Positions 16,765-26,119 of a stretch of 64,000 bases of DNA are shown in pieces; positions within the stretch are counted from its first letter, which is position 1, and each line of letters begins with the position of its first letter. The position numbers and the translations under genes were made by a program. Source of the DNA: JALHNF01 sp031972295 (lineage in GTDB: Bacteria; Patescibacteriota; Minisyncoccia; Phycocordibacterales; UBA5272); NCBI GenBank assembly GCA_031972295.1, contig DALYEZ010000003.1:1-64000 (forward strand). Reading direction: 5' to 3'. Below the pieces are notes generated by a model. That model searched no databases, was not told the origin of the DNA, and worked only from the letters and a program-made list of their open reading frames with translations.

Positions 16765-17499
16765 ATGGAACAAAAAGGGCATTTACACCCACTTTCAATA
16801 CTGATAAACGACATTACGCAAGCAGGGGTGAAGCTCGGCTTTGATGTTGTCGATGGTCCGGAACTCGAACAGGAGAAATATAATTTTGACATGCTCAACA
16901 TCCCTTCATGGCATCCAGCGCGGGACATGTGGGATACGTTTTGGGTAAAAACGCTTGCAGAAAAAGGAAGGAGGGTAATGCGCACCCACACCTCATCTGT
17001 TCAGCCGCGATATATGGAATCCCACACTCCACCATTTGCCGTGCTTGTGCCGGGTAAAGTTTTTCGATACGAACCAACGGATGCAACCCACGAAGCGCAA
17101 TTTTTTCAGATAGAAGGATTTATGGTTGGTAAAGATGTTTCTGTTGCCACGATGAAATCTTTTTTCGCGAAGTTTTTCAGTGAGCTTTTTAAGAAAGAAA
17201 TTAAAGTGCGTATGCGTCCGAGCTACTTTCCGTTTGTTGAGCCTGCGGTTGAAATTGATATGAGTTGTTTCAAGTGCGGAGGAAGTGGCTGTAATACGTG
17301 TAAACATACAGGTTGGATAGAAATTATGGGAGCAGGCATGATTCATCCAAAGGTACTTGAAGTATGTGGTATTAATCCTGAAGAGTGGCAAGGATTTGCC
17401 TTTGGCGGCGGTATCGACAGAATCGCTATGATGAAATATGGCATTGATGATGTGCGGCATTTGTATAACGGCGATGTGCGTGTGTCAGCGCAATTTTAA
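16765..17499 (+). CDS. pheS: Phenylalanyl-tRNA synthetase alpha subunit, catalytic core only
   Basis: 244 aa against 320-350 usually. It begins at the catalytic domain (HPLSILINDI, then DGPELEQEKYNFDMLNIPSW and HPARDMWDTFWV) and lacks the N-terminal coiled coil of about 85 residues that contacts tRNA-Phe. Class II motifs are present, including FRYEPTDATHEAQFFQIEGF, and the C-terminal GFAFGGGIDRIAMMKYGIDD. A CFKCGGSGCNTC insertion is common in the family. The TAGTAT box ends 6 bases before the ATG, so there is no room for a longer in-frame start. pheT follows after 3 bases. Confidence 0.95.
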   Translation: MEQKGHLHPLSILINDITQAGVKLGFDVVDGPELEQEKYNFDMLNIPSWHPARDMWDTFWVKTLAEKGRRVMRTHTSSVQPRYMESHTPPFAVLVPGKVFRYEPTDATHEAQFFQIEGFMVGKDVSVATMKSFFAKFFSELFKKEIKVRMRPSYFPFVEPAVEIDMSCFKCGGSGCNTCKHTGWIEIMGAGMIHPKVLEVCGINPEEWQGFAFGGGIDRIAMMKYGIDDVRHLYNGDVRVSAQF

Positions 17500-17502
17500 A
17501 AT

Positions 17503-19422
17503 ATGAAAGTCTATACAGAAGTTTTAAAACAATTCATTTCTGATTTACCTGATACGGAAGTTTTAAAGTCAGTGCTTACCAATCATGCATTTGAAGTTGA
17601 GGAGGTTATCAAAAAAGAAAAAGGTGACGTTATTGATTTAAAAGTACTTCCTGATCGTGCACATGACACACTTTCTCATCGAGGTGTGGCGCGTGAGATA
17701 GCAACGCATACAGGTAAAGCGTTTAACGAAGTTGTAACACAAGTACTTGCTCCAACTGCTGGAATTTCTCCTGTATCTATGCGAATAGAGAGTGAGCTTT
17801 GTCATCGGTACATGGCTCTTCGGATAGAAAATGTGTCTATTGCTAAATCTCCAGCGTGGCTTTCTGAAACACTCGGTGCTCTTGACCAAAAAAGTATCAA
17901 CACATTGGTTGATCTTACTAACTACGTACTTCTTGAACTTGGACAACCGCTACATGTATTCGATGCGGATAAAATAAGGGGTGCAATTACGGTGCGTACA
18001 GCACGTGCAGGGGAAACAATGACAACGCTCGACAATAAAGAACTCACTCTTACTGAAGAAATGTTGGTGATTGCTGATGATGAGGCTGTGCTCGCACTTG
18101 CGGGAATTAAAGGTGGGAAAAAAGCAGAAGTCGACGCAAATACAAAATCTATTATTCTTGAATGTGCAAATTTTGATTCTATTTCTGTGCGCAAAACAGC
18201 TTTTAAGGTTGGCATTCGTACTGATGCTTCAAAACGATTTGAAAATAATTATCCAGCTGCATGGGGAGAGCAAGCGTTTTTACGATATGTCTATTTGTTA
18301 CAGAAAGAGCAACCTACTATTTCGTATGGAGAAGTCACTGATGTATATCCAAATCCAAAAATACCATTTCTCGCAATGGTAACAACTAAACGAACAAACG
18401 AGTGGCTCGGCACACAGCTTTCTTCAGGTGATATTTCTACAATACTCACGAAACTTCATTTGGAACATGTACAAAAAAAGGACGGCGTTTTTGAAGTAAC
18501 ATGTAACGACAATTTATTTAATATCCGAAGCATTGATGATCAAAAGTACGCTTCATATCAAATCATCGGGCACATTGGACGAGTGCTTGGCTATGATGCG
18601 GGCATACAGGAAAAAGAATATGCACCGATCAAGATGCAAGGACAAGTGGTGCCATATATTGCCGAGACTGACAGAATACGAAACGAACTTGTGGTACGTG
18701 GATTTGTGGAGGTGCGCACCTACCATTTTCAAAATGAAGGTGAAGAGGAGCTTGAAAATCCAATCGCAAATGATAAAAAGTTCATTCGTTCGAGTTTGTA
18801 TTTAGGAATGAGTGAAGCACTTGCAAAAGCCGCCTACAACGCGCCGCTTCTTGGACGAAATGATATTTTTATTTTTGAAATAGGAACCGTTGTCACTAAA
18901 GAAAAAGGAGAAATAATTCATTTGGCCCTGTCTGGATTCAAACAAAATCAAAAGAAACAAAAGGTGATTGATGTTCTCAAACAAACCTTAAGTGAAATCG
19001 GTCTCAGTGGGAATGTGGTAAAAGAAACAGACAGTTATTTAGAAGTAGTAATTTCTTCCCACAACGAACTTTTTGAAGTAGAAAAAGATGTTGTGTTGCT
19101 CACGCATGAATCACAGTATGTAAATTGGAAACCACTTTCTGTGTACCCATTCATGACTCGCGACATTGCATTTTTTGTTTCGGAAGAGGCAAAGCAAAAA
19201 GATTTACAAGAGATCTTTCTTTTATGGGCAGGAGCACTTTGTGTACGAGTAGATATGTTTGATGAGTTTGAAAAAACACTCGAGGATGGCACTAAAAAAC
19301 TTTCTCAGGCTTACCGACTTGTGTTCCAGTCACAAGAAAAAACACTGACTGATGAAGAGGTGAATGTGTGTATGCAGGATGTTGAAAAGGAAATTAAAGC
19401 TCTTGGGTGTGAGGTTCGTTAA
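17503..19422 (+). CDS. pheT: Phenylalanyl-tRNA synthetase beta subunit without the OB tRNA-binding domain
   Basis: 639 aa against about 795 in E. coli. After the first 38 residues (up to FEVEEVIKK) it jumps directly to IDLKVLPDRAHDTLSHRGVA, so the EMAP-II/OB-fold insertion of about 110 residues is absent. B3/B4 editing-type domains, B5 and the synthetase-like core are present. The C-terminal ferredoxin-fold anticodon-binding domain remains (from about residue 545, YPFMTRDIAFFVSEE, to the end). The start is 3 bases after pheS. Together the two subunits are the leanest form of the heterotetramer. Confidence 0.94.
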   Translation: MKVYTEVLKQFISDLPDTEVLKSVLTNHAFEVEEVIKKEKGDVIDLKVLPDRAHDTLSHRGVAREIATHTGKAFNEVVTQVLAPTAGISPVSMRIESELCHRYMALRIENVSIAKSPAWLSETLGALDQKSINTLVDLTNYVLLELGQPLHVFDADKIRGAITVRTARAGETMTTLDNKELTLTEEMLVIADDEAVLALAGIKGGKKAEVDANTKSIILECANFDSISVRKTAFKVGIRTDASKRFENNYPAAWGEQAFLRYVYLLQKEQPTISYGEVTDVYPNPKIPFLAMVTTKRTNEWLGTQLSSGDISTILTKLHLEHVQKKDGVFEVTCNDNLFNIRSIDDQKYASYQIIGHIGRVLGYDAGIQEKEYAPIKMQGQVVPYIAETDRIRNELVVRGFVEVRTYHFQNEGEEELENPIANDKKFIRSSLYLGMSEALAKAAYNAPLLGRNDIFIFEIGTVVTKEKGEIIHLALSGFKQNQKKQKVIDVLKQTLSEIGLSGNVVKETDSYLEVVISSHNELFEVEKDVVLLTHESQYVNWKPLSVYPFMTRDIAFFVSEEAKQKDLQEIFLLWAGALCVRVDMFDEFEKTLEDGTKKLSQAYRLVFQSQEKTLTDEEVNVCMQDVEKEIKALGCEVR

Positions 19423-19435
19423 TACTCACTAACGC

Positions 19436-20110
19436 ATGAAACTAGTTATTTTAGCAGCAGGAAAGGGAACACGAATGGGGGAACTCACAAAAGATACCCC
19501 GAAGCCAATGCTTAAAGTTCTTGGTAAAAATTTAATAGAACACAAGCTTGATGCAACACCGCTTGAACAGATTTCAGAAATTGTTCTTGTTGTGGGATAT
19601 TTGCAACACGTTATTCGGGATTATTTTGGAACAGAATATAAGGGTGTTCCGATTACATATATCGAAGATACGATACAAGGAACTGGGAAAGCCGTATGGA
19701 ATGCGAAAGATGTACTCAACGAACCTTTTCTAGTCATGATGGGAGATGATATGTATCATCCTGATGATGTTGCAATGATTTTAAGAACAAAGGGTGGTAT
19801 TTTACTTGATCGCGTAAAAAAAGAAACAAAAAGCGGAAAAGTGATTATTCAAGATCATAAGATAGTTGATGTTATTGAGGGTGAGCTTATACAACCAGGC
19901 GAACCTATTAACGCGGCTTTTTATCATCTTACTCCAGAGATTCTTTCTTTTGATTTAGTAAAAACGCAAGATAAAGATGAATGGGGATTGCCACAGACAT
20001 TGCTTGCGTATAAAGATGTGTTTCCTCTCACACCTGTGTATGCAACCCGTTGGATTCAAATTACTGCTCCAGAGGATATAGAAAAAGCAGAGAGTGAATT
20101 AGGGAAATAA
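19436..20110 (+). CDS. Sugar-1-phosphate nucleotidyltransferase
   Basis: 224 aa, a single Rossmann-like nucleotidyltransferase domain with the N-terminal signature LAAGKGTRMGELTKDTPKPM, metal-binding GDDM (VMMGDDMYHPDD) and DEWGLPQTLLAY. Such enzymes make NDP-sugars (UTP-glucose-1-P or dTTP-glucose-1-P type); there is no C-terminal acyltransferase domain, so it is not GlmU. It may supply the glycosyltransferases of this window. It starts 13 bases after pheT and ends at a terminator, so it is probably the third cistron of the pheST operon. Confidence 0.88.
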   Translation: MKLVILAAGKGTRMGELTKDTPKPMLKVLGKNLIEHKLDATPLEQISEIVLVVGYLQHVIRDYFGTEYKGVPITYIEDTIQGTGKAVWNAKDVLNEPFLVMMGDDMYHPDDVAMILRTKGGILLDRVKKETKSGKVIIQDHKIVDVIEGELIQPGEPINAAFYHLTPEILSFDLVKTQDKDEWGLPQTLLAYKDVFPLTPVYATRWIQITAPEDIEKAESELGK

Positions 20111-20114
20111 AAAC

Positions 20115-20148
20115 AGGCGGGACACTTGGTCCCGCCTTTCCGTTTTTG
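20115..20148 (+). terminator. Terminator of the pheST-nucleotidyltransferase operon
   Basis: GGCGGGAC (20116-20123) pairs with GTCCCGCC (20129-20136), followed by T-rich TTTCCGTTTTT. Confidence 0.88.
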
Positions 20149-20154
20149 TAGCCA

Positions 20155-21069
20155 TCACAATCCTTTGTTGATGACAACGAAGAGGTTTCTTGCTTTTGGG
20201 TCGCCATGTTCTTTGACCCCACGAGCATTGCTGTGCCAGACATACTGACCATGAGCGTCAACTTCCTTGTAAGTACAGCGATGGTCAATCCAGATCCTGC
20301 TGGAAGTTATCCCATACATCCTCAGCTGGGCTTTGATGAGGCTCCGAACACATATTTGCCCGAGTTCCATATCGCCTACAATGCACATACCCAAATATCG
20401 ATATTTGTCCTTGATGTGACTTACAAGATGTAAGTTGCTTCGGCCCCATTTGGGGTCATCGAAGCGGTGTTGAAAGTGTGCTCCTGCTGTAATCGAGGGT
20501 AGAATATGCCACTGGGAAAACATTCGTTCTTCCGGCGTGAGTGCCTGCCAGGCAGAAGCGATGATACTTGAAATTAGTTTACTCGGACGTCCCGTATTGA
20601 TTAGCGTCCGATCAACTAAACTGTCCCGTCCAGCATGGAGCAAAAAAACACGTCCTGTGTGGGTAGATACAACAATCACTGCACAGTCTGCTGCTGCGAT
20701 TATGCCGGCATCGCCGCGTCGGATCTCCACCCCATCGACGAAGGGACCTCGGTGAAGCTTGCAATCGGTTCCTGGCAGGTTAAGCTGCCAGACGAAGTCC
20801 CTTTTGTTGCTAGTAAAGACGCTATTGAAGTCCGATACTCGCGGACCAAGAATGCGTCCAAGCTTGTGCTCGATAGCAATTCTGCCGAGGAGCGCGACAA
20901 CTTCTGGGGCATTTGAGTCTTCATCGCCATTCTTCTGAAGACTCACAGTACTCCAGTCGGTCGGCGCACCGTACATCAAAGCAAGTGCACCGCCACAGTC
21001 GCGTACCGACGTTGGTTCAACAGCTGCTGCGGGTGATGTAACAACCTGTCCAATAATTTGGGCATTCAT
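20155..21069 (-). CDS. Divergent YfiH/laccase-domain (DUF152) protein in a cassette
   Basis: 304 aa. The start at 21069 is set by AAGGAG seven bases upstream; the frame is open 49 codons further but crosses the promoter. Weak but ordered similarity to YfiH/LACC1-type purine nucleosidases: a conserved His (CKLHRG), AAADCAVIVV (family ADC), LLHAGRDSL (family HAGWRG), LPSITAGAHFQH (family GPxI.....F.V) and a C-terminal HRCTYKE (family RCTY). The His, Cys and His expected for the metal site are all there. It is about 60 residues longer than YfiH, mostly at the N-terminus. Its promoter is of the TACGAATGTA type. Family call is moderate. Confidence 0.6.
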   Translation of the reverse strand: MNAQIIGQVVTSPAAAVEPTSVRDCGGALALMYGAPTDWSTVSLQKNGDEDSNAPEVVALLGRIAIEHKLGRILGPRVSDFNSVFTSNKRDFVWQLNLPGTDCKLHRGPFVDGVEIRRGDAGIIAAADCAVIVVSTHTGRVFLLHAGRDSLVDRTLINTGRPSKLISSIIASAWQALTPEERMFSQWHILPSITAGAHFQHRFDDPKWGRSNLHLVSHIKDKYRYLGMCIVGDMELGQICVRSLIKAQLRMYGITSSRIWIDHRCTYKEVDAHGQYVWHSNARGVKEHGDPKARNLFVVINKGL

Positions 21070-21102
21070 CTGAAACTCCTTGGTTGGTGGAAAGAACCTA
21101 AC

Positions 21103-21135
21103 TACATTCGTACAAGAAATAGCTATATTTGTCAA
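21103..21135 (-). promoter_or_regulatory. Cassette-type promoter TTGACA-17-TACGAATGTA
   Basis: On the minus strand: TTGACA (21135-21130), 17 bases, TACGAATGTA (21112-21103). It drives the YfiH-like gene with a leader of roughly 30 bases carrying CCAAGGAG. Confidence 0.72.
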
Positions 21136-21177
21136 TGAAAAACAATGTTTTTTATGGTATACTAAAGGGAACATTGT

Positions 21178-23202
21178 ATGGCAAAAGAAAAAGGGTACGG
21201 AGCAGCAGATATTCAAGTCCTAGAAGGGCTTGAGCCGGTGCGCAAGCGTCCGGGAATGTATATCGGGTCTACTGGTCCTGACGGTCTCCACCACCTCATT
21301 TCTGAAATTTTTGACAACTCTCGCGATGAGGCGATGAATGGTCACGCGAATCATATTGAAGTTGCGCTTTTGCCTGGCAACCGCGTACGAGTGGTAGACA
21401 ATGGTCGTGGTATTCCTGTTGATATTCACCCAAAAACAAAAGTCTCTGCACTGGAAACAATTATGACCACTCTCCACGCTGGTGGAAAGTTTGGTGGTGA
21501 TGGATATAACGTCTCTGGAGGACTTCACGGCGTAGGTGCGTCGGTAGTAAATGCACTCTCTATTTTTTGTAAAGTGGAAGTGCATCGCGAAGGTGGTTTG
21601 TACGTACAAGAATATTCACAAGGTAAGCGTAAGGCTGCGGTTAAGAAAATCGGAAGCTCAAAGTTGCGCGGAACTATTGTAACCTTTGAGCCAGATATAG
21701 AAATTTTTAAAGAGATTTCTTTTGATTGGACAAGAATCATTAATCACCATCGTCAACAGGCATATTTAGTGAAAAAACTTCGTGTGACGGTAATTGACGC
21801 TCGTGACTATGCTGAGAAACTTGATCTCGAGGATGTGTATTACATTTCCGATCTACATCTCGAAGTTCCTTCAATGACTTTCTACTTTGAAGGTGGACTT
21901 AAGTCACTTGTACGTTTTCATAATGAGCTTTCGAAACCAATTCACAAAAATATTTTCTATGTAGAAAAAGAAATTGATGGAGTTGGGGTTGAAATCGCGC
22001 TGCAGTATGTCGATGATCTTTCGACAAAAATAATTCCATTTGCAAACAACATTCCAAATGCAGAAGGGGGTACGCACGTGACTGGTTTTAAAACAGCACT
22101 CACACGTCTCATTAACGCCTACGGTCGCAAAAGTAATATCATCAAAGAAAAAGATGAGAATCTCACAGGGGATGATGTGCTTGAAGGTATCACCGCAGTT
22201 GTCTCAGTAAAGCTTCGTGAAATTCAATTCGAAGGACAGACAAAAGGGAAGCTTGGTTCAGTGGAAGCGCAGGGTGCAGTAAACGCTGTCTTTGGGGAAG
22301 CGTTCGAACTCTTCCAGGAAGAAAATCCTGATGACGCAAAAGAAATTGTAAACAAAGCAATCTTAGCGCTCCGTGCACGTAAAGCTGCAAAGGCTGCAAA
22401 AGATGCAGTGCTTCGCAAAGGTCCACTTGAAGGTTTTGCGCTTTCTGGAAAACTTGCTGACTGTCAGACAAAAGATGTAACAGAATCAGAACTCTTTATT
22501 GTAGAGGGAGACTCTGCTGGTGGTAGTGCAAAAATGGGACGTGATAGACGTACACAGGCCATCTTGCCGCTCAAAGGAAAGATTTTAAATATTGAGCGTG
22601 CTCGCTTAGACAAAATGCTTGCTTCAGAGCAAATTAAAAATATTGTTGTGGCTATTGGTACTGCGATTGGTGACACCTTTGATATTACAAAAATCAGATA
22701 CCATAAAATTATTATTGCAACTGATGCCGACGTGGACGGCGCACACATTCGAACACTTATTCTGACACTCTTCTATCGATATTTTCGCCCGGTAATTGAT
22801 CATGGTTATTTGTACATTGCTCAGCCGCCACTCTATAAAATTACAAAAGGAAAGGAAACAAAGTATGCATTTAATGATGCTGAAAAGTTTGCGATCATTG
22901 GTAAAGAAAGTGATGCGGTAGAAGAAGGTGAGGGTGAAGAGGAAAATGAAGCGGAAGGCGAAGAAGTTACTGCAAAGAAAGTGCAGAAGTTTAGAATTCA
23001 GCGATATAAAGGTTTGGGAGAAATGAATCCTGAAGAACTCGGTGAGACAACTATGGATCCCAAGAAGCGCACATTGAAGCAGGTAACCATCAACGATGCG
23101 CTCGACGCAGATAAAGCGTTTGAAGTACTTATGGGTACCGACGTGCCATCACGAAAGTCGTTCATTCAAACACACGCGAAGGAAGCAAACCTTGATGTGT
23201 AG
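21178..23202 (+). CDS. gyrB: DNA gyrase subunit B
   Basis: 674 aa. GHKL ATPase domain with the N box (EIFDNSRDEA), the VDNGRGIPV loop and GLHGVGASVVNALS; a transducer domain; a TOPRIM with VEGDSAGGSAKMGRDRR and the metal aspartates in TDADVDGAHIRTL; and the C-terminal YKGLGEMNPEELGETTMD. Length is normal for a subunit without the long Gram-negative insertion. A low-complexity acidic insert (EEGEGEEENEAEGEE, about residues 583-600) sits within the TOPRIM-tail region. TATACT with an extended TGG lies 14 bases before the ATG. gyrA is not in the window. ParE is the alternative name. Confidence 0.95.
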   Translation: MAKEKGYGAADIQVLEGLEPVRKRPGMYIGSTGPDGLHHLISEIFDNSRDEAMNGHANHIEVALLPGNRVRVVDNGRGIPVDIHPKTKVSALETIMTTLHAGGKFGGDGYNVSGGLHGVGASVVNALSIFCKVEVHREGGLYVQEYSQGKRKAAVKKIGSSKLRGTIVTFEPDIEIFKEISFDWTRIINHHRQQAYLVKKLRVTVIDARDYAEKLDLEDVYYISDLHLEVPSMTFYFEGGLKSLVRFHNELSKPIHKNIFYVEKEIDGVGVEIALQYVDDLSTKIIPFANNIPNAEGGTHVTGFKTALTRLINAYGRKSNIIKEKDENLTGDDVLEGITAVVSVKLREIQFEGQTKGKLGSVEAQGAVNAVFGEAFELFQEENPDDAKEIVNKAILALRARKAAKAAKDAVLRKGPLEGFALSGKLADCQTKDVTESELFIVEGDSAGGSAKMGRDRRTQAILPLKGKILNIERARLDKMLASEQIKNIVVAIGTAIGDTFDITKIRYHKIIIATDADVDGAHIRTLILTLFYRYFRPVIDHGYLYIAQPPLYKITKGKETKYAFNDAEKFAIIGKESDAVEEGEGEEENEAEGEEVTAKKVQKFRIQRYKGLGEMNPEELGETTMDPKKRTLKQVTINDALDADKAFEVLMGTDVPSRKSFIQTHAKEANLDV

Positions 23203-23215
23203 AAATTAAGATAAA

Positions 23216-23252
23216 AAATAAAACCGTACGAATATGTGCGGTTTTATTTTTT
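23216..23252. terminator. Bidirectional terminator between gyrB and thrS
   Basis: AAATAAAACCG and CGGTTTTATTT form the arms, with A and T runs on both sides. The genes on both sides converge here. Confidence 0.88.
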
Positions 23253-23264
23253 ACTAAGGTTGCT

Positions 23265-25010
23265 TTATAAAGCTCGGTCTTTGATTTCTTTCAGAATGTT
23301 CTGTGTAAAATCTTCTACAGAAATGTTTTCAATTTTATTGCCGCCTCGCTTTTCTACAGTGAGCATTTTACTTTCAATTTCTTTATCACCAAGTACGATG
23401 ACATAGGGAACCTTGTCTGTCTTGGCATTACGAATACGTTTACCAAGCGAGTCGTTTGAAGCGTCGAGCTCAACACGAATATCTGCTTGTTTGAGACCCT
23501 TGTATACCATGTCTGCAAACTCTGTTTGTCGCTCGCCAATAGGCACGACACGTACTTGAACTGGAGAAAGCCACGTAGGGAAGGCGCCTGCAAAGTGTTC
23601 GATCATCACACCCATGAATCGTTCAAGTGATCCGGAAATAGCTCGGTGAATAACGACAGGTCGTTCCTTCTCACCTTTTTCATTTATAAAAGATAAATCA
23701 AAACGCTCAGGGAGATTGAAGTCACATTGAATTGTTGCAAGTTGCCATTCTCGTCCAATAGCGTCTTTAAACATGAAGTCGAGTTTTGGTCCGTAGAATG
23801 CAGCCTCATCTTTTGCTGGTCTGTAGGGGAGATTTTCAGATTCGCAAACCTCAGTCAGAGCTTTTTCCGCAGTGGTCCACACCTCATCAGAGCCTAGGTA
23901 TTTAGAGGTGTCATCGCCTCGAAGAGAAAGGCGTACCCAATAGCCGTCCATCATACCCATGGTTGTGTAGAATTTTTTGATGATGCCGACGATAGTTCTG
24001 GCCTCTTCGTGGATTTGCGATTGGCGACAGAAAAGGTGCCCATCGTCTTGTGTGATAGCCCGTACTCGGGTGAGTCCTCCAAGCTGTCCCGACTTCTCAT
24101 CTCGGTATACGGTTGCTGGTTCAAAGTAGCGCACCGGCATATCTCGATAGCTAAATTGGTTGTCAGCAAAAATTTGCATGTGATGCGGACAGTTCATCGG
24201 CTTCATAATAAAAGCATCCTCTTTACCTTGAACGCGAAAAAGTTCATCTCCAAATTTTGCTGCGTGTCCCGATGTTTGGTACAGAGCTTCTTTGGCGATA
24301 TGCGGTGTCCATACACGTCCGTAGCCTAAGTCTTTGTGCAGTTCCCATAAATAATCTTCGATTGATTTTCGCACAATCATTCCCTTTGGTTGCATAAGGG
24401 GAAGTCCTGCACCAATTAGTTCTGAAACAGTAAAGAGTTTAAGTTCTTTTCCAAGTTTTCTATGATCGCGTTTTTTCGCCTCTTCTTGCTGAGTAACGTA
24501 TGCATCAAGTTCTGCTTTGGTATCGAAAGCAAGTCCGTACACACGAGTAAGCATGGGATTTTTTTCATCGCCACGCCAATATGCTCCCGCAATCTTTTCA
24601 AGTTTAAAACTCTCTGGATCAATGTCTTTCAAATCATCCACGTGTCCACCACGGCAAAGGTCGGTAAACCAGTCCGTTGTATAGAGGGTAATCACTTCAC
24701 CTTTTTCTGCAATTTCTTTTATCAATTCTGACTTGTATGGATTGTTTGCAAAGTGGGTAAGCGCCTCATCTTTTGAAACTTCTTTATGAGAAAAGTTCGC
24801 ACCTTTGCGGACAATTTTTTGCATCGCTTTGGTGAGCTCTTTCAGATCGTCTTCGGTTGGTTTTTTCGCTCCAAAATCAATGTCGTAATAGAAGCCAGTA
24901 TCAATAGCGGGACCGAGGGTTAATTTTGCCTCAGGATAGGCTTGCAGAATCGCCATGGCAAGGACATGGGCGAGGGAGTGGCGTTTGTTGTTTAAGGCTA
25001 TGTTTTCCAT
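23265..25010 (-). CDS. thrS: Threonyl-tRNA synthetase lacking the TGS domain
   Basis: 581 aa from ATG 25010 against about 640 usually. It begins at the editing domain (RHSLAHVLAMAI with HxxxH, and DLCRGGHVDD with the paired Cys/His), so proofreading of Ser-tRNA-Thr is kept. The N-terminal TGS domain of about 60 residues is absent. Class II motifs follow (YRDEKSGQLGGLTRVRAITQDDGH, the zinc ligand in MNCPHH, and GSLERFMGVMIEHF), then the anticodon-binding domain. TACTAT ends 6 bases before the ATG on the minus strand. An in-frame TTG about 24 codons upstream, after AAGGAGGT, is an alternative start but would not restore TGS. Confidence 0.94.
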   Translation of the reverse strand: MENIALNNKRHSLAHVLAMAILQAYPEAKLTLGPAIDTGFYYDIDFGAKKPTEDDLKELTKAMQKIVRKGANFSHKEVSKDEALTHFANNPYKSELIKEIAEKGEVITLYTTDWFTDLCRGGHVDDLKDIDPESFKLEKIAGAYWRGDEKNPMLTRVYGLAFDTKAELDAYVTQQEEAKKRDHRKLGKELKLFTVSELIGAGLPLMQPKGMIVRKSIEDYLWELHKDLGYGRVWTPHIAKEALYQTSGHAAKFGDELFRVQGKEDAFIMKPMNCPHHMQIFADNQFSYRDMPVRYFEPATVYRDEKSGQLGGLTRVRAITQDDGHLFCRQSQIHEEARTIVGIIKKFYTTMGMMDGYWVRLSLRGDDTSKYLGSDEVWTTAEKALTEVCESENLPYRPAKDEAAFYGPKLDFMFKDAIGREWQLATIQCDFNLPERFDLSFINEKGEKERPVVIHRAISGSLERFMGVMIEHFAGAFPTWLSPVQVRVVPIGERQTEFADMVYKGLKQADIRVELDASNDSLGKRIRNAKTDKVPYVIVLGDKEIESKMLTVEKRGGNKIENISVEDFTQNILKEIKDRAL

Positions 25011-25193
25011 CCTGAAATAGTAACACATTGTTTTCAAACACGAATTTTGTGCCTGTGACCTAAGAGGCTTTAAAGGTGTCAAGACTTGCTTTTTTACCTC
25101 CTTTGCGTAAGAGTTAATAGGTACCGGTGAGAAGGTCTTCTTTTCACGTCTCCCAATAATCTCTCTAAATTTGCATTCCGGTGCATTTGCCTT

Positions 25194-26099
25194 ATGAATA
25201 ATCTTTACGATCAAAAATCAAAAAATATCCAAAAGACTTGGCTCTTGATGGTTATTTTCTTCCTGGCGACTATTGCCCTTGGTTCGCTTTTGGCGTATGT
25301 TTTTCAAACCCCTGTCATTGCCTATGCTTTTGGAATCTTTGGGATAATCTCGAATGTCACTGCCTACTGGTTTTCAGATAAGATTGCCCTTTCGCAGTCC
25401 CACGCTAAGCCTGCAGACAAAGCAGATTATCCAGAGCTGTACGCAATGATAGACACTTTGGCCAAGAGAGCAGAAGTGCCTATGCCGAAGGTGTACATTA
25501 TTGAGGACCCAATGCCAAATGCATTTGCTACTGGGCGTAATCCTCAAAATGCGGCTGTTGCGGTGACTACAGGAATTCTCCCACTTCTTAACAAATCAGA
25601 ACTTGAAGGCGTGATAGCGCACGAGCTTTCGCACATCGCAAACAGAGACACACTCATCATGACAGTTGTTACCGTACTCGCTGGACTTTTGAGTATGTCG
25701 GCAAACTTCTTTGCGTATGGCGGACAGATGGGTGGAAGTAGTGAAAATAGAAATCCGTTCTTTTTCTTTCTTGCAATCGCAGCGAGCATTATTGCGCCAT
25801 TTGCAGCAATGATTATCCAACTCTCTATTTCTCGTAAGCGTGAATTTTTGGCTGACGCGTCAGGGGCATTACTCACCAAGTATCCGCAAGGGCTTGCTTC
25901 AGCGCTTCAGAAAATTTCTCAATTTGCTCAGCCAATGCGTCACGCCACAGAGTCAACGGCACATCTCTACATTGCAAACCCAATGGGGCATGCGTTCTCA
26001 GCTGATGGTAAAGAAAAAGTTGGTTTCATTACAAAGCTCTTCATGACGCATCCGCCTGTGCAGGAACGTGTGGACGCGCTACTTGGAAGAACTGAATAA
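25194..26099 (+). CDS. htpX: HtpX-family membrane zinc metalloprotease
   Basis: 301 aa. Two N-terminal membrane helices (about 15-60), the zinc motif HELSHIANRD (HExxH), two further hydrophobic segments (about 155-180 and 190-215) and the third-ligand region SRKREFLADASGA. HtpX degrades damaged membrane proteins from the cytoplasmic side. It lies upstream of lemA, a pairing seen in many bacteria, with a 20-base gap that carries a new -10. The region 25011-25193 between thrS and htpX holds both divergent promoters and no other gene that I can support. Confidence 0.94.
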   Translation: MNNLYDQKSKNIQKTWLLMVIFFLATIALGSLLAYVFQTPVIAYAFGIFGIISNVTAYWFSDKIALSQSHAKPADKADYPELYAMIDTLAKRAEVPMPKVYIIEDPMPNAFATGRNPQNAAVAVTTGILPLLNKSELEGVIAHELSHIANRDTLIMTVVTVLAGLLSMSANFFAYGGQMGGSSENRNPFFFFLAIAASIIAPFAAMIIQLSISRKREFLADASGALLTKYPQGLASALQKISQFAQPMRHATESTAHLYIANPMGHAFSADGKEKVGFITKLFMTHPPVQERVDALLGRTE

Positions 26100-26119
26100 T
26101 TCTGGAATACTATATAAAT

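Noticed and set aside
25010..25214. Longer ThrRS start (TTG at 25214 or near 25080)
   Set aside because: The extra residues do not resemble a TGS domain and contain the candidate TACTAT promoter of thrS.
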